Source: Streptomyces sp. MNU76 (lineage in GTDB: Bacteria; Actinomycetota; Actinomycetes; Streptomycetales; Streptomycetaceae). Taken from it: a stretch of DNA of 64,000 nt. A program made the translations under genes and the position numbers. The DNA lies in contig NZ_JAJKLK010000001.1 in the NCBI RefSeq assembly GCF_020982545.1, positions 1,116,001 through 1,180,000 of the forward strand, written 5' to 3'. Of the stretch, positions 1-8,877 are shown piece by piece (positions within the stretch are counted from its first letter, which is position 1; every line of letters starts with the position of its first letter). Under the pieces are notes generated by a model. The model did not search any database. It saw nothing but the letters and a program-made list of their open reading frames with translations, and was not told the DNA's origin.

Positions 1-613
1 TCTGGCCGACCGCGATGCCGTACGGCCGCCCGTCCAGCGAGAGCGACTTGGTGAGGCCGGTCAGAGCGTGCTTGGTCGCGGTGTAGGCGACGGAGTGCGG
101 GCGGGGGGTGTGCGCGGAGATGGAGCCGTTGTTGATGATCCGCCCGCCGTGCGGGTCCTGTTCCTTCATCTGCCGGTACGCCGCCTGCGCGCACAGGAAC
201 GCCCCGTTGAGGTTGGTGTCCACGACGTGCCGCCAGGCCGCGTAGTCCAGCTCCTCCACCGGCACCCCGCCCGGCCCGAACGTGCCCGCGTTGTTGAACA
301 GCAGGTCCAGCCGTCCGAACCGGTCGCGCACGGCCACGAGGAGCGCGTCCACGTCACCGGGACGCGAGACGTCCGTACGGACGCACAGCGCCTCCGGGGC
401 GCCGGCACGCGCGGCGGTGCCCGCGCCCCCGGCCTGCCCCGCGCCGGCGCCCGCCGTGGCGCCCGCCTCGGCCGCGGTCTCGGAGAGCTTGTCCTCGCGG
501 CGACCCGCGAGCGCCACCGACCAGCCGGTGCGCAGCAGTTCCACGGCCACGGCGCGGCCGATGCCGGAGCCCGCGCCCGTCACGATCGCGATCTTGGTTC
601 GCATAGCGTTCAT
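1..613 (-). CDS. SDR family oxidoreductase (3' end cut off by window edge)
   Basis: Classical short-chain dehydrogenase/reductase, an NAD(P)(H)-dependent Rossmann enzyme probably acting in the cytosol on a keto or hydroxy substrate. The cofactor motif [11 protein letters not shown] lies near residue 10, NNAG near residue 107, and the catalytic YTATK (YxxxK) near residue 175, after a serine-containing SISAH strand. An Ala/Gly-rich insertion of about 20 residues follows the second strand (around residues 45-70). The start is ATG at 613. About 204 residues are visible and the C-terminus lies outside the window. It is transcribed divergently from the phosphatase gene at 774. The substrate cannot be told from sequence. 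Confidence 0.85.
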   Translation of the reverse strand, partial: MNAMRTKIAIVTGAGSGIGRAVAVELLRTGWSVALAGRREDKLSETAAEAGATAGAGAGQAGGAGTAARAGAPEALCVRTDVSRPGDVDALLVAVRDRFGRLDLLFNNAGTFGPGGVPVEELDYAAWRHVVDTNLNGAFLCAQAAYRQMKEQDPHGGRIINNGSISAHTPRPHSVAYTATKHALTGLTKSLSLDGRPYGIAVGQ

Positions 614-773
614 GGCCTCGCAGCGTAAGGGAGGCGAGTGCGCCCGGCCGCGCAGGCGGAGTCCGCCATCCGGAACTCACCCGTCCGCCATCTGGATGTT
701 GTGTACGCGACAGAAGATCGTCGAACCTGGCCACTCCAATGCGGAAAGACAACTACCTTCAGACGAGGGCCAG

Positions 774-2474
774 ATGACACCCACAGCCCAGAACAGCACC
801 CGGAACGCCCGGAGCGCCCAGTACCCCCAGGGGCCGACCCGGCCCCGTTCGTCGCACGCGGCCGAACTCCGCGCCGCCGCACGCCACTTCGACCGCCGCC
901 GCTTCCTCACCCTCACGGGTGCCGCCGCCGCGCTCGCCTTCGCCACCAACCTCCCCGCGGCGGGCGCCGCGGCCGCCGCCACGCTGGACCCCGCGCAGAT
1001 CACCGAGGACCCCTTCACCCTCGGCGTGGCCTCCGGCGACCCGCTGGCCGACTCCGTGCTCCTATGGACCCGGCTCGCCCCGGCCCCGTACCAGCCGGAC
1101 GGCGGTCTGCCCGATCAACGCATCCCCGTGCGATGGGAGTTGGCCCTCGACGAGAGATTCCGACGCATCGTCAGACGCGGCACCGTCACCGCCCACCCCG
1201 AGTTCCACCACACCGTCCACGTGGAGGTCGGCCACCTCGCCCCCGGGCGCGTCTACCACTACCGCTTCCGCGCAGGCACCTGGATCAGCGAGCCCGGCCG
1301 CACCCGCACGGCCCCCGGCCGCGGCCACCTGACCGGCGCCACCGGGCTCACCTTCGCGGCCGTCTCCTGCCAGCGCTACGACCAGGGCTACTACACCGCC
1401 TACCGGCACCTCGCGGAGGAGGACATCGATGTCGTCCTCCACCTCGGCGACTATCTCTACGAGTACGCCGTGAACTCCGTCGGCGGCGCCCGCAACTACA
1501 CCGACCGCGTCCTGCCCGACGTCTTCAACCACGAGACGGTCACCCTGGAGGACTACCGGCTGCGGTACGCCCTCCACAAGACCGACCCCGACCAGCGGGC
1601 CGCCCACGCCGCGCACCCCTTCGTCGTCACCTGGGACGACCACGAGACCGAGAACAACTACGCCGGCGAGCACCCCGACGGCGGCGAGCCCTCCGAGGAG
1701 TTCCTGCTGCGCCGCGCCGCCGCCTACCGCGCGTACTGGGAGAACCAGCCGCTGCGCCGCCCCCAGCGCCCCGACGGGCCCGACATGCGGCTCTACCGCC
1801 GCTTCCGGTGGGGCCGCCTCGCCCAGTTCGACATACTCGACACCCGCCAGTACCGCTCCAACCAGGCGCAGGGCGACGGCTGGCAGATCCCGGGCCCGGA
1901 GTCCGCCGACCCCGCCCGCACGATGACCGGCGCCACGCAGGAGCGCTGGCTCCTGGACGGCTGGGACCGGTCCGACGCCGTCTGGAACGTCGTCCCGCAG
2001 CAGGTCACCTTCTCCCAGCGCCGCAACGCCGTGGGCGACGTCTACCGGGTGGCGATGGACGCCTGGGACGGTTACCGGGCCTCCCGCGAGCGCCTCCTCG
2101 CCGGCGCGGAGGCCGCCGGCATCGAGAACCTGATGGTCCTCACCGGCGATGTCCACGTCGGCTACGCCTTCGACATCAAGCGCGACTTCGACGACCGCTC
2201 GTCCCGGACCGTCGGCACGGAGCTCGTCGCCACCTCGATCAGCAGCGGCGGCAACGGCACCGACAAGCCCGCGAACTGGGACACCTACATGACCGCCAAC
2301 CCCCACATGCGCTTCTACCACGGCCGACGGGGCTACCTCACGGTCGCCCTCGACCGCGAGGCCGCCCGCGCCGACTTCAAGGCCGTGCCGTACGTGACGA
2401 CGCCGGGGGCCGGGATCTCCACGGTGGCTTCGTTCGCGGTGGAGGCGGGGCGGCCGGGGCTCACACCGGCGTAG
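774..2474 (+). CDS. phoD: Alkaline phosphatase D (PhoD family), Tat-exported
   Basis: 566-residue secreted phosphodiesterase/phosphomonoesterase that releases phosphate outside the cell. The start chosen is ATG 774; the open frame extends further upstream but without a coding-like sequence. A twin-arginine signal (DRRRFLTLTG, about residues 41-50) and an Ala-rich hydrophobic stretch indicate folded export by Tat. The PhoD N-terminal domain begins with DPFTLGVASGDP. The metal-binding block includes SCQRYDQG, LHLGDYLYEY, WDDHETENN and, near the C-terminus, LTGDVHVGYAFD. In Streptomyces phoD is normally under PhoP control, but I found no convincing pair of PHO-box direct repeats in 614-773. It ends tail-to-tail with the Gfo/Idh gene. 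Confidence 0.92.
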   Translation: MTPTAQNSTRNARSAQYPQGPTRPRSSHAAELRAAARHFDRRRFLTLTGAAAALAFATNLPAAGAAAAATLDPAQITEDPFTLGVASGDPLADSVLLWTRLAPAPYQPDGGLPDQRIPVRWELALDERFRRIVRRGTVTAHPEFHHTVHVEVGHLAPGRVYHYRFRAGTWISEPGRTRTAPGRGHLTGATGLTFAAVSCQRYDQGYYTAYRHLAEEDIDVVLHLGDYLYEYAVNSVGGARNYTDRVLPDVFNHETVTLEDYRLRYALHKTDPDQRAAHAAHPFVVTWDDHETENNYAGEHPDGGEPSEEFLLRRAAAYRAYWENQPLRRPQRPDGPDMRLYRRFRWGRLAQFDILDTRQYRSNQAQGDGWQIPGPESADPARTMTGATQERWLLDGWDRSDAVWNVVPQQVTFSQRRNAVGDVYRVAMDAWDGYRASRERLLAGAEAAGIENLMVLTGDVHVGYAFDIKRDFDDRSSRTVGTELVATSISSGGNGTDKPANWDTYMTANPHMRFYHGRRGYLTVALDREAARADFKAVPYVTTPGAGISTVASFAVEAGRPGLTPA

Positions 2475-2494
2475 TCGCGGGGCTCACGCCGGTG
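2464..2494. terminator. Bidirectional hairpin between convergent genes
   Basis: CACCGGCG (2464-2471) pairs perfectly with CGCCGGTG (2487-2494). The hairpin spans both stop codons of the convergent phoD and Gfo/Idh genes. There is no T-tract, as is usual for high-GC actinomycetes, so terminator function is inferred from position. Confidence 0.45.
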
Positions 2495-3521
2495 CGGTGA
2501 CCAGCGTGTCGCCCCGACGGTCGTCCTCGCCGGGATAGCGCACCCCGATACGGTCGCGGATCGCGTCCAGGGTGCGCATCACGGCGAGGGTGCCGTCGAG
2601 GGGGACGAGCGGGGACTCGGTCTCGCCGGCCCGCAGGGCCCGCATGACCTCCCGGGCCTCGTGCCGGAAGCTGTTGCGGGGCCCGTCGGCCGGGTCCGCC
2701 GCGAAGGTCCGCGGGTCGCGTCCTTCGCGGTGCAGGACGAAACGGTCCGCGAAGAAGAAGCCGTCCGGGACGTCGATCCGGCCCTCGGAGCCGGTGACCG
2801 ACGCGCTGGTGGCGGTGCCGCCGACGATGGAGCAGTGCACCGAGGCGAGGGCGCCGTTCTCCCAGGAGAGCAGGGCGCCCGTCTGGAGATCGATGCCGTC
2901 CTCGGAGAGCACCGCCTTCGCCATGATCTCCGAGGGCTCCCCGAGCAGCAGGTGCGCGAAGGACACCGGGTACACACCCAGGTCGAGCAGCGCGCCCCCG
3001 CCCTGCGCCGGGTCCCGCAGCCGATGCGACGACGCGAGGGGCCCGAGGATGCCGAAGTCGGCGTGCACGGTCCGCACCTCACCGATCGCGCCGTCCCGCA
3101 CCATCGCCGCGAGCCGGCGCACCACCGGGTTGCAGTACGTCCACATGGCCTCCATCAGGAACCGCCCGCGCTCCCGCGCCAGCGCGACCAGTTCCTCCGC
3201 CTCGCGCACGTTCAGCGTGAACGGCTTCTCGCACAGCACGTTCCGCCCGGCCTCCAGGCACATCCCGGCCGCCGTGCGGTGCGCCGAGTGCGGTGTGGCG
3301 ACGTACACCACGTCCACGTCCGTGTCCTCGGCGAGCGCGCGCCAGTCGCCGTACGCCCTCGGTATCCCGAACCGTTCCGCGAAGGCCTTCGCGGAGTCCT
3401 CGCTGCGTGAGGCCACCGCCACGACCTCGGCGTCCGGCAGGTCGACGAGGTCGGCCGTGAAGGCCGCGGCGATCCCTCCCGTCGCCAGGATTCCCCACCG
3501 CACACGTCCGTCGTTCGACAT
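2484..3521 (-). CDS. Gfo/Idh/MocA family oxidoreductase
   Basis: 345-residue NAD(P)-dependent oxidoreductase of the glucose-fructose oxidoreductase/inositol dehydrogenase superfamily, probably cytosolic. The N-terminal Rossmann domain starts RWGILATGGIAAAFTADL. The family EKPF motif is present in VLCEKPFTLN (around residue 98), followed by the C-terminal alpha/beta domain with GGGALLDLGVYPV. The start is ATG 3521; the frame runs on upstream through a proline-rich stretch with no family similarity. The dimeric dihydrodiol dehydrogenase-like branch fits the length, but the sugar or diol substrate is unknown. It is divergent from the Bcr/CflA exporter at 3620. Confidence 0.88.
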   Translation of the reverse strand: MSNDGRVRWGILATGGIAAAFTADLVDLPDAEVVAVASRSEDSAKAFAERFGIPRAYGDWRALAEDTDVDVVYVATPHSAHRTAAGMCLEAGRNVLCEKPFTLNVREAEELVALARERGRFLMEAMWTYCNPVVRRLAAMVRDGAIGEVRTVHADFGILGPLASSHRLRDPAQGGGALLDLGVYPVSFAHLLLGEPSEIMAKAVLSEDGIDLQTGALLSWENGALASVHCSIVGGTATSASVTGSEGRIDVPDGFFFADRFVLHREGRDPRTFAADPADGPRNSFRHEAREVMRALRAGETESPLVPLDGTLAVMRTLDAIRDRIGVRYPGEDDRRGDTLVTAPA

Positions 3522-3619
3522 CGCCACCCCTGTCCTCGGCCCCGGGACGGGATGTGACCCCGCCCACGTCGTACGAGCTGAGAGCATAGGTGGCGCAGCG
3601 AACGCAGAGGGAGGGGCAC

Positions 3620-5149
3620 ATGCCCGAGGGGCACATACCGGGCTCGGCACCGGCCGAGTCGAACACGGCGGCGCCGACGGCCGGGCACGCGGGGCCGGGC
3701 AAGGCGGCGGAACAGCGGCCGGGACGCCCGGAACCGGCAGGACGACGACCGGGACCGACGGGACGGCCCGGACCGGCAGGACGGCCCGGCTCACCGGAAC
3801 AGCCGCAGTCGCAGCCCCCGTCACACCCGAAGCCCCAGACGCAGCCGAAGCCGAGCCCCACCACCCCGGCGTCCACCGCCCCGGCCTCCACCGCCCTCCG
3901 CCGCACCGGTCTCCTCGTCACCCTCATCCTCGGCGGGCTCACCGCCACCCCGCCCCTCGCGATGGACATGTACCTCCCGGCCCTGCCGGAGGTCACCACA
4001 TCCCTGCACGCTCCCGCCACCACCGTCCAACTCACCCTCACCGCCTGCCTCGCCGGTATGGCGCTCGGCCAGCTGCTGATCGGTCCGATGAGTGACCGCT
4101 GGGGCCGCAGACGCCCCCTCCTGCTCGGCCTCGCCGTCTACATCGTCGCCACCGCGCTCTGCGCCCTCGCCCCCACCATCGAGACCCTCATCGCCTTCCG
4201 CCTGGTGCAGGGCCTCGCCGGCTCCGCCGGGATCGTGATCGCGCGGGCGGTCGTCCGCGACCTGTACGACGGCGACGCGATGGCCCGGTTCTTCTCGACG
4301 CTGATGCTCATCTCCGGAGTGGCCCCGGTCGTCGCCCCGCTGATCGGCGGTCAGGTCCTCCGCGTCACCGACTGGCGGGGCGTCTTCGTCGTCCTCACCG
4401 CCATCGGCATCGCCCTGCTCGCGATCGTCTGGGCGAAGCTCCCCGAGACGCTCACCCCCGCCGAACGCCACGGCGGCGGCATCGGCGAGACCCTGCACGC
4501 CATGCGCGGCCTGCTCACCGACCGGGTCTTCATGGGCTACACGCTCGCCGGCGGCTTCGCCTTCGCCGCCCTCTTCGCGTACATCAGCGCCTCCCCGTTC
4601 GTGATCCAGGAGATCTACGGCGCCTCCCCGCAGACCTTCAGCCTGCTCTTCGGCGTCAACTCCGTCGGCCTCGTCGTCGTCGGCCAGATCAACGGCAAGA
4701 TCCTGGTCGGCAGGGTCAGCCTGGACAAGGTGTTCGCGGTGGGCCTGACCGTCGTCGCCGTCTCCGCGACCGCGCTGCTGCTGATGTCCCTGGGCGTCTT
4801 CGGCGAGGCCGGTCTGGTCCCCGTGTCGGCCGCCCTGTTCGTCCTGATGTCCGCGATGGGCGTCACCCTGCCCAACACCCAGGCCCTCGCCCTGATGCGG
4901 GTACGCCACGCCGCGGGTTCCGCGTCGGCCTTGCTGGGTACCTCGTCCTTCCTGATCGGCGCGATAGCGTCCCCCCTGGTCGGCGTCGCCGGCGAGGACA
5001 CGGCCGTCCCCATGGCCGTCGTCCAGGTGGCCGCGACACTGGTGGCCGCGGTCTGCTTCGTGGCACTGTGCCGTCCTTGGAACAGGCGTACGGCGGTGGG
5101 TACTTCGAAGGGCATGACGGGTTCGACGGTGGAGGGAGCGGAGAGCTGA
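3620..5149 (+). CDS. Bcr/CflA family multidrug MFS transporter with proline-rich N-terminal extension
   Basis: 509-residue proton-coupled drug exporter (DHA1, 12 transmembrane helices). TM1 reads LLVTLILGGLTATPPLAMDMYLPALP, with the MDMYLPALP signature of Bcr/CflA. The loop 2-3 motif GPMSDRWGRRRPLL and the RLVQGLAGSAG of TM4 follow. Upstream of TM1 there are about 88 residues of Pro/Gly/Gln-rich low complexity (RRPGPTGRPGPAGRPG, then KPQTQPKPSP) that the family lacks. No ATG, GTG or TTG occurs in frame between the start and TM1, so the extension is probably translated. ATG 3620 follows the ribosome site GAGGGAGGGG. The next gene overlaps its 3' end. Confidence 0.9.
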   Translation: MPEGHIPGSAPAESNTAAPTAGHAGPGKAAEQRPGRPEPAGRRPGPTGRPGPAGRPGSPEQPQSQPPSHPKPQTQPKPSPTTPASTAPASTALRRTGLLVTLILGGLTATPPLAMDMYLPALPEVTTSLHAPATTVQLTLTACLAGMALGQLLIGPMSDRWGRRRPLLLGLAVYIVATALCALAPTIETLIAFRLVQGLAGSAGIVIARAVVRDLYDGDAMARFFSTLMLISGVAPVVAPLIGGQVLRVTDWRGVFVVLTAIGIALLAIVWAKLPETLTPAERHGGGIGETLHAMRGLLTDRVFMGYTLAGGFAFAALFAYISASPFVIQEIYGASPQTFSLLFGVNSVGLVVVGQINGKILVGRVSLDKVFAVGLTVVAVSATALLLMSLGVFGEAGLVPVSAALFVLMSAMGVTLPNTQALALMRVRHAAGSASALLGTSSFLIGAIASPLVGVAGEDTAVPMAVVQVAATLVAAVCFVALCRPWNRRTAVGTSKGMTGSTVEGAES

Positions 5150-6279
5150 GCGCGCCGAGACTGCGCACGGACACCCCGGAACGGGCCGGACTCGACCCGG
5201 AGGAACTGCGCCATCTCACACGAGAGGTGCGCGCGCTGACGGAGGGCGACAACCCCCGTGCCCCCGCCGCCGTCGTCCTCGCCGGACGCGGCCCCGTCGT
5301 GGCCGTCGAGGAGGCCGCGGGCTGGGCCGTCCGCTACGAGGCCTACGACGAGCACGCCGAGGCCGGAGTGGAGCTGCCGCCCGACTCCCGGGTCCCGGCG
5401 CGGCCCGACACCCCCTTCGACCTGGCCTCCCTCACCAAGCTCTTCACCGCCGTGGCCGCCGTCCAACAGTTGGAGCGCGGCACCCTCGGCATCGACGCGA
5501 AGGTGGCGGCGTACCTCCCCGACTTCACGGCAGCCGCCGCGCACGGCCTCACCGTCCGCCACCTCCTCACCCACACGTCCGGGCTGCGCCCCGAACTCCC
5601 GCTGTACGACTGCCCGTCGCCGGCCGCCCGCCTGGCGATGCTCCGCGCGGAGGCCCCGACGGCGACCCCGGGCACGACCCACCGCTATTCCGACCTGAAC
5701 CTCCTGCTCCTCCAACACGTCCTGGAACGCCTCACCGGCCGGACCCTCGACGTGCTGATCCGCGACGGCATCACCCACCCCCTGGGCATGGCGTCGACGA
5801 CCTTCGGCCCCTGCCCGGCCGCCGCGGCGACGGAGGACCAGCGTCGGCCCTGGGCGAAGGCGGAGCGGGGCATGATCCGCGGCCGGGTCCACGACGAGAA
5901 CGCCTGGTCCCTCGGCGGGGTCGCCGGTCACGCGGGTCTCTTCTCCACCGCCCGTGACCTCGCCGTCTTCTGCCGCACCCTGCTCGCCGGCGGCTCCTAC
6001 GGCCCCGCCCGCATACTCGGCCCCGACTTCGTCGAGCTGATGCTGACCCCACCGGGCCTCGGCTTCGCCCTCGACCAGCCCTGGTTCATGGGCGAACTGG
6101 CGGGCAGGGGAGCGGCGGGCCACACCGGCTTCACGGGCACGTCCCTGGTCCTGGACCGGGCGACGGACACCTTCCTCATCCTCCTCACCAACGCGGTCCA
6201 CCCCCGCCGCCGCGACCCGATCAACAGGGCCCGCGCGACAGCGGGCACCCGACTGGCCCGGGCGGTACGGGGGATGTGA
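5068..6279 (+). CDS. Serine hydrolase, beta-lactamase/esterase fold (class C-like)
   Basis: Penicillin-binding-protein-like serine hydrolase of about 380-403 residues. It carries SxxK (SLTK, in FDLASLTKLFTAV), YSD as the YxN-type second motif (HRYSDLN), and HTG in AGHTGFTGTS as the third motif. No signal peptide is visible, so it is probably a cytoplasmic esterase or peptidase. GTG 5068 gives the longest product but overlaps the exporter by 82 nt. A CTG at 5146, preceded by GGAGGGAGCGGAGAG and overlapping the exporter stop codon, is an attractive alternative because the conserved region starts right after it (LRTDTPERAGLDPEEL). The overlap suggests translational coupling with the exporter. 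Confidence 0.85.
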   Translation: MPSLEQAYGGGYFEGHDGFDGGGSGELSAPRLRTDTPERAGLDPEELRHLTREVRALTEGDNPRAPAAVVLAGRGPVVAVEEAAGWAVRYEAYDEHAEAGVELPPDSRVPARPDTPFDLASLTKLFTAVAAVQQLERGTLGIDAKVAAYLPDFTAAAAHGLTVRHLLTHTSGLRPELPLYDCPSPAARLAMLRAEAPTATPGTTHRYSDLNLLLLQHVLERLTGRTLDVLIRDGITHPLGMASTTFGPCPAAAATEDQRRPWAKAERGMIRGRVHDENAWSLGGVAGHAGLFSTARDLAVFCRTLLAGGSYGPARILGPDFVELMLTPPGLGFALDQPWFMGELAGRGAAGHTGFTGTSLVLDRATDTFLILLTNAVHPRRRDPINRARATAGTRLARAVRGM

Positions 6280-6368
6280 GGGGCGGACCTCGCGGGCAGA
6301 GGGGCTCAGAGGAGGCGGGCCGGCGCCGAGGCGCCCGGTGGGCTCGCGGCCCCTCGTAGAATCACCCC

Positions 6369-7394
6369 GTGAACGTCCCCGCCTCCGCCCCCTCCTCGCC
6401 GTCCTCCTCGGCCGACACCCTCCGCACCGCCCTCGCCGGCCTGCTCGACGGGTTGCCGCCGAGGTCGGCCACGCAGGCGGTCGAGCGGCTGATCGCGAAC
6501 TACCGGGGGCGCACGCCGACGGACGCGCCCGTGCTGCGGGACCGCTCGGACGTCGTCGCGTACGCGGCGTACCGGATGCCGGCGACGTTCGAGGCGGTGT
6601 GCTCGGCGCTGGAGGCGTTCGCCGCGGCGGTGCCCGGGTGGGCGCCCGGCGGTCATGTGGACGTCGGAGGGGGCACGGGCGCGGCGACCTGGGCGGTGAA
6701 CGCGACCTGGGAAGGCACGCGGCCGGTCACCGTGCTCGACTGGGCGGAGCCGGCGCTCGCGCTCGGGCGGGAGATCGCCGCGGCGAACCCGGAACTGAAG
6801 ACCGCCGAGTGGCGGCGCTCCCGCATCGGCTCGGCGCTCACCATCGAGGACACCGACCTCGTCACCGTCTCCTACGTCCTGGGCGAGCTGACCGCGGCCG
6901 ACCGCACGGCCGTCGTCGAGGCGGCCGCGGCCGCCGCCCCGGCCGTCGTGATCATCGAGCCCGGCACCCCCGACGGCTACGCCCGGGTCATCGAGGCCCG
7001 CGACCGGCTGATCGCCGCCGGTTTCCACATCGCCGCGCCCTGCCCGCACAGCGCCGCCTGCCCCATCGTCCCCGGCGAGGACTGGTGCCACTTCTCGGCC
7101 CGGGTCAGCCGCTCCTCCCTGCACCGTCAGGTCAAGGGCGGCTCCCTGCCGTACGAGGACGAGAAGTTCAGCTACGTCGCCGCCACCCGCTTCCCCGGCC
7201 CCGGCCCCTCCCGTATCGTCCGCAGGCCCCAGATCCGCAAGGGCCAGGTCCTCCTCGACCTCTGCGAGACCGAGCCGTCCCTCAGCCGCACCACCGTCAC
7301 CAAACGCCACGGCCTCCTCTACCGTGCGGCCCGCGACGCGGACTGGGGCGACGCCTGGCCACCGCCCGTGGACGACGACGACCAGGTGTCCTGA
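6369..7394 (+). CDS. Rsm22/METTL17-like small ribosomal subunit methyltransferase-family protein
   Basis: 341-residue protein of the Rsm22 family, the bacterial relatives of mitochondrial ribosome assembly factor METTL17. A SAM-binding glycine loop (HVDVGGGTGAATWAV) sits near residue 98, with acidic-loop VLDWAEPALALGREI after it and SYVLGEL later. The C-terminal half carries CPHSAACPI, DWCHF and LLDLCE: four cysteines spaced like the [4Fe-4S] ligands described for METTL17. The start is GTG 6369, preceded by a Ser/Pro-rich N-terminus. The likely role is in 30S assembly or rRNA methylation; activity in bacteria is not established, so this is a family-based inference. Confidence 0.85.
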   Translation: MNVPASAPSSPSSSADTLRTALAGLLDGLPPRSATQAVERLIANYRGRTPTDAPVLRDRSDVVAYAAYRMPATFEAVCSALEAFAAAVPGWAPGGHVDVGGGTGAATWAVNATWEGTRPVTVLDWAEPALALGREIAAANPELKTAEWRRSRIGSALTIEDTDLVTVSYVLGELTAADRTAVVEAAAAAAPAVVIIEPGTPDGYARVIEARDRLIAAGFHIAAPCPHSAACPIVPGEDWCHFSARVSRSSLHRQVKGGSLPYEDEKFSYVAATRFPGPGPSRIVRRPQIRKGQVLLDLCETEPSLSRTTVTKRHGLLYRAARDADWGDAWPPPVDDDDQVS

Positions 7395-7454
7395 GGCCCG
7401 CCACCGAAGCGCCGCGACCAAAAAGCAGTTGCGCCGCCCACGCGGTCTCCGGCT

Positions 7455-8015
7455 ATGTCTTCGATCATGTCCACCACCCCGCACCTGGTCGAGATAACCC
7501 CCGCCAACCTCGACGCCGCGCTCGGCGTACGCGTCCGCCCCGACCAGGAACACCTGGTCGAGCCGGTCGTGCAGTCGCTGGCCGAGGCGTACGTCCGCCC
7601 CGGGGTCGCCTGGCCCCGGCTCATCATGGACGGCGACCGCGCCGTCGGCTTCCTGATGGCCTTCCTCGACATCGACTGGAAGGGCGACGGCTCGGGCACC
7701 GACATCCGCTCCGGGCTCTGGCGGCTCAACATCGCCGCCGACGAGCAGGGGAGGGGGTACGGTCGCTTCGCCGTCGAGTCCGCGGCCGCCGAGATCCGCC
7801 GCCGAGGTGGAGACCGCGTCCACGTCACCTGGCACCCCGGCCCCGACGGCCCGGAGCCCTTCTACCTCGGCCTCGGCTTCCGCATGACGGGGGAGACCAG
7901 CGGGGGCCAGACGGTCGGCGTGCTGGAGACGGCCGGATCGGGGTCGGCCCCAGCTCTGCCGACGGCGCCTGAGCCGACCGGACCGGAGTCGACGGCAGCC
8001 GAGTCGAGCGGATGA
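7455..8015 (+). CDS. GNAT family N-acetyltransferase
   Basis: 186 residues. The acetyl-CoA binding motif A is visible as WRLNIAADEQGRGYGRFAVE (Q/RxxGxG), followed by the RVHVTWHPG strand and FYLGLGFRMTGE, the usual end of the GNAT fold. The last 30 residues are a Pro/Glu/Ser/Ala-rich tail beyond the domain. A second ATG at 7467 could also serve as start. The stop codon overlaps the ATG of the following broken VOC gene (ATGA). The acceptor substrate is unknown; small-molecule acetylation such as spermidine/aminoglycoside type is possible. Confidence 0.85.
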   Translation: MSSIMSTTPHLVEITPANLDAALGVRVRPDQEHLVEPVVQSLAEAYVRPGVAWPRLIMDGDRAVGFLMAFLDIDWKGDGSGTDIRSGLWRLNIAADEQGRGYGRFAVESAAAEIRRRGGDRVHVTWHPGPDGPEPFYLGLGFRMTGETSGGQTVGVLETAGSGSAPALPTAPEPTGPESTAAESSG

Positions 8016-8529
8016 TCGCCCGTCCCGGCTTCCCCGGCGGTTTCTGCTCGATGGATCTCAAGACCCGTGACCTGCCCGGCACCGCCGCCTTCTTCGCCGC
8101 CATCCTCGGCTGGCACTGCGCGGTGGACGAGCAGGACGGGCGCCGGTCCACGAAGATCACCACGGCGAACGGTCATGTGATCGGCGGTGGTCGGACCTCT
8201 GATCAGCGTCTCCGACGGCACCCCTCGGGCCCGGTGACACCACCCCTCAGGTCATCCCTTCGACAGGGGCAACAGTCATGCCGGGCCCGGAGGCCAGCGG
8301 CCCTCTTGCAGGACCGCGAAGAAGATAACGGGGAAACGCTGAGGACGCTGAGGACGCGGCACGGTGGGAAGTCCTGGTCGGCGTCGGCGACTTGGAGGCC
8401 GTCGCGGCCCGCGTCCATGACCAGGTCCCACGGCCGGCGGACGATGGTCGCCCCGCGCCGCGGCTGACCAGCCCGGAAGGGCTCACCCTCCGGGCCGTCC
8501 AGCTCCACCACCGCTTCGGGGACCACTGA
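8012..8529 (+). pseudogene. VOC/glyoxalase-fold protein, broken by frameshifts
   Basis: The first 50 codons read like the start of a vicinal-oxygen-chelate domain (GGFCSMDLKTRDLPGTAAFF, then ILGW). The frame then degenerates after about 8185. The matching C-terminal half reappears in a different frame from about 8340 to the TGA at 8527-8529, with WEVLVGVGDLEAVAARV and SPEGLTLRAVQLHHRFG. More than one indel is needed to join them, and the middle (8190-8330) is not recognisable. The gene is therefore probably dead. It would have been co-translated with the GNAT upstream. Confidence 0.6.
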
Positions 8530-8550
8530 GACAGCGGCCCCCCGGCCGGT

Positions 8551-8781
8551 TCACGACGACTGGCCGGCCGTACGGTCCTCCGCCGTACCGTCCGTAGCCG
8601 TGGCCGCCCGTCCTTCCTGCCGTTTCTCCTGCAGCTTGCGCAGCAGTTCCCGCTTCTGGGCCTGAGGGTCGAAGCCGCCGCCGACGCGGCCGCCCGCGGG
8701 GCCGCCGCGCAGGGCCTCGCGGCCCAGGTGCCGACGGGCGCCGCCCACTCCCAGCATGTTTCCTGCTCCACCTCGGGTCAT
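8551..8781 (-). CDS. DUF6243 family small protein
   Basis: 76-residue protein starting MTRGGAGNMLGVGGARRHLG, the signature of a short conserved Streptomyces family annotated as DUF6243. It continues with a glycine-rich patch and a charged helix QKRELLRKLQEKRQ. The function is unknown. The start is ATG 8781, preceded by GGGAG at good spacing. An upstream in-frame start would run into the operator region and is less likely. It is divergent from a TetR gene, and the shared 96-bp intergenic region carries two palindromes, so it is a likely target of that regulator. Confidence 0.75.
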   Translation of the reverse strand: MTRGGAGNMLGVGGARRHLGREALRGGPAGGRVGGGFDPQAQKRELLRKLQEKRQEGRAATATDGTAEDRTAGQSS

Positions 8782-8799
8782 GACGGTCTCCCTTCCGGT

Positions 8800-8858
8800 G
8801 ACGAGACGGTTCGTCTCGTCGATGTTCACCACCATGCGGCGAGACGCACCGTCTTGTC
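8800..8858. promoter_or_regulatory. Two TetR-type palindromic operators in a divergent promoter
   Basis: Site 1 (8800-8820) has perfect 9-bp arms GACGAGACG / CGTCTCGTC around GTT. Site 2 (8838-8858) is GGCGAGACG-CAC-CGTCTTGTC, with 7 of 9 arm positions symmetric. The centres are 38 bp apart. Site 1 lies close to the DUF6243 start and site 2 just upstream of the TetR start, so one regulator could repress both directions. Binding is inferred. Confidence 0.65.
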
Positions 8859-8877
8859 AACCTGATAAATTCGCGGC

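Noticed and set aside
614..773. PHO box upstream of phoD
   Set aside because: Only one loose match (GAACTCACCC) and no direct repeat at 11-bp spacing, so PhoP control is not supported from sequence.
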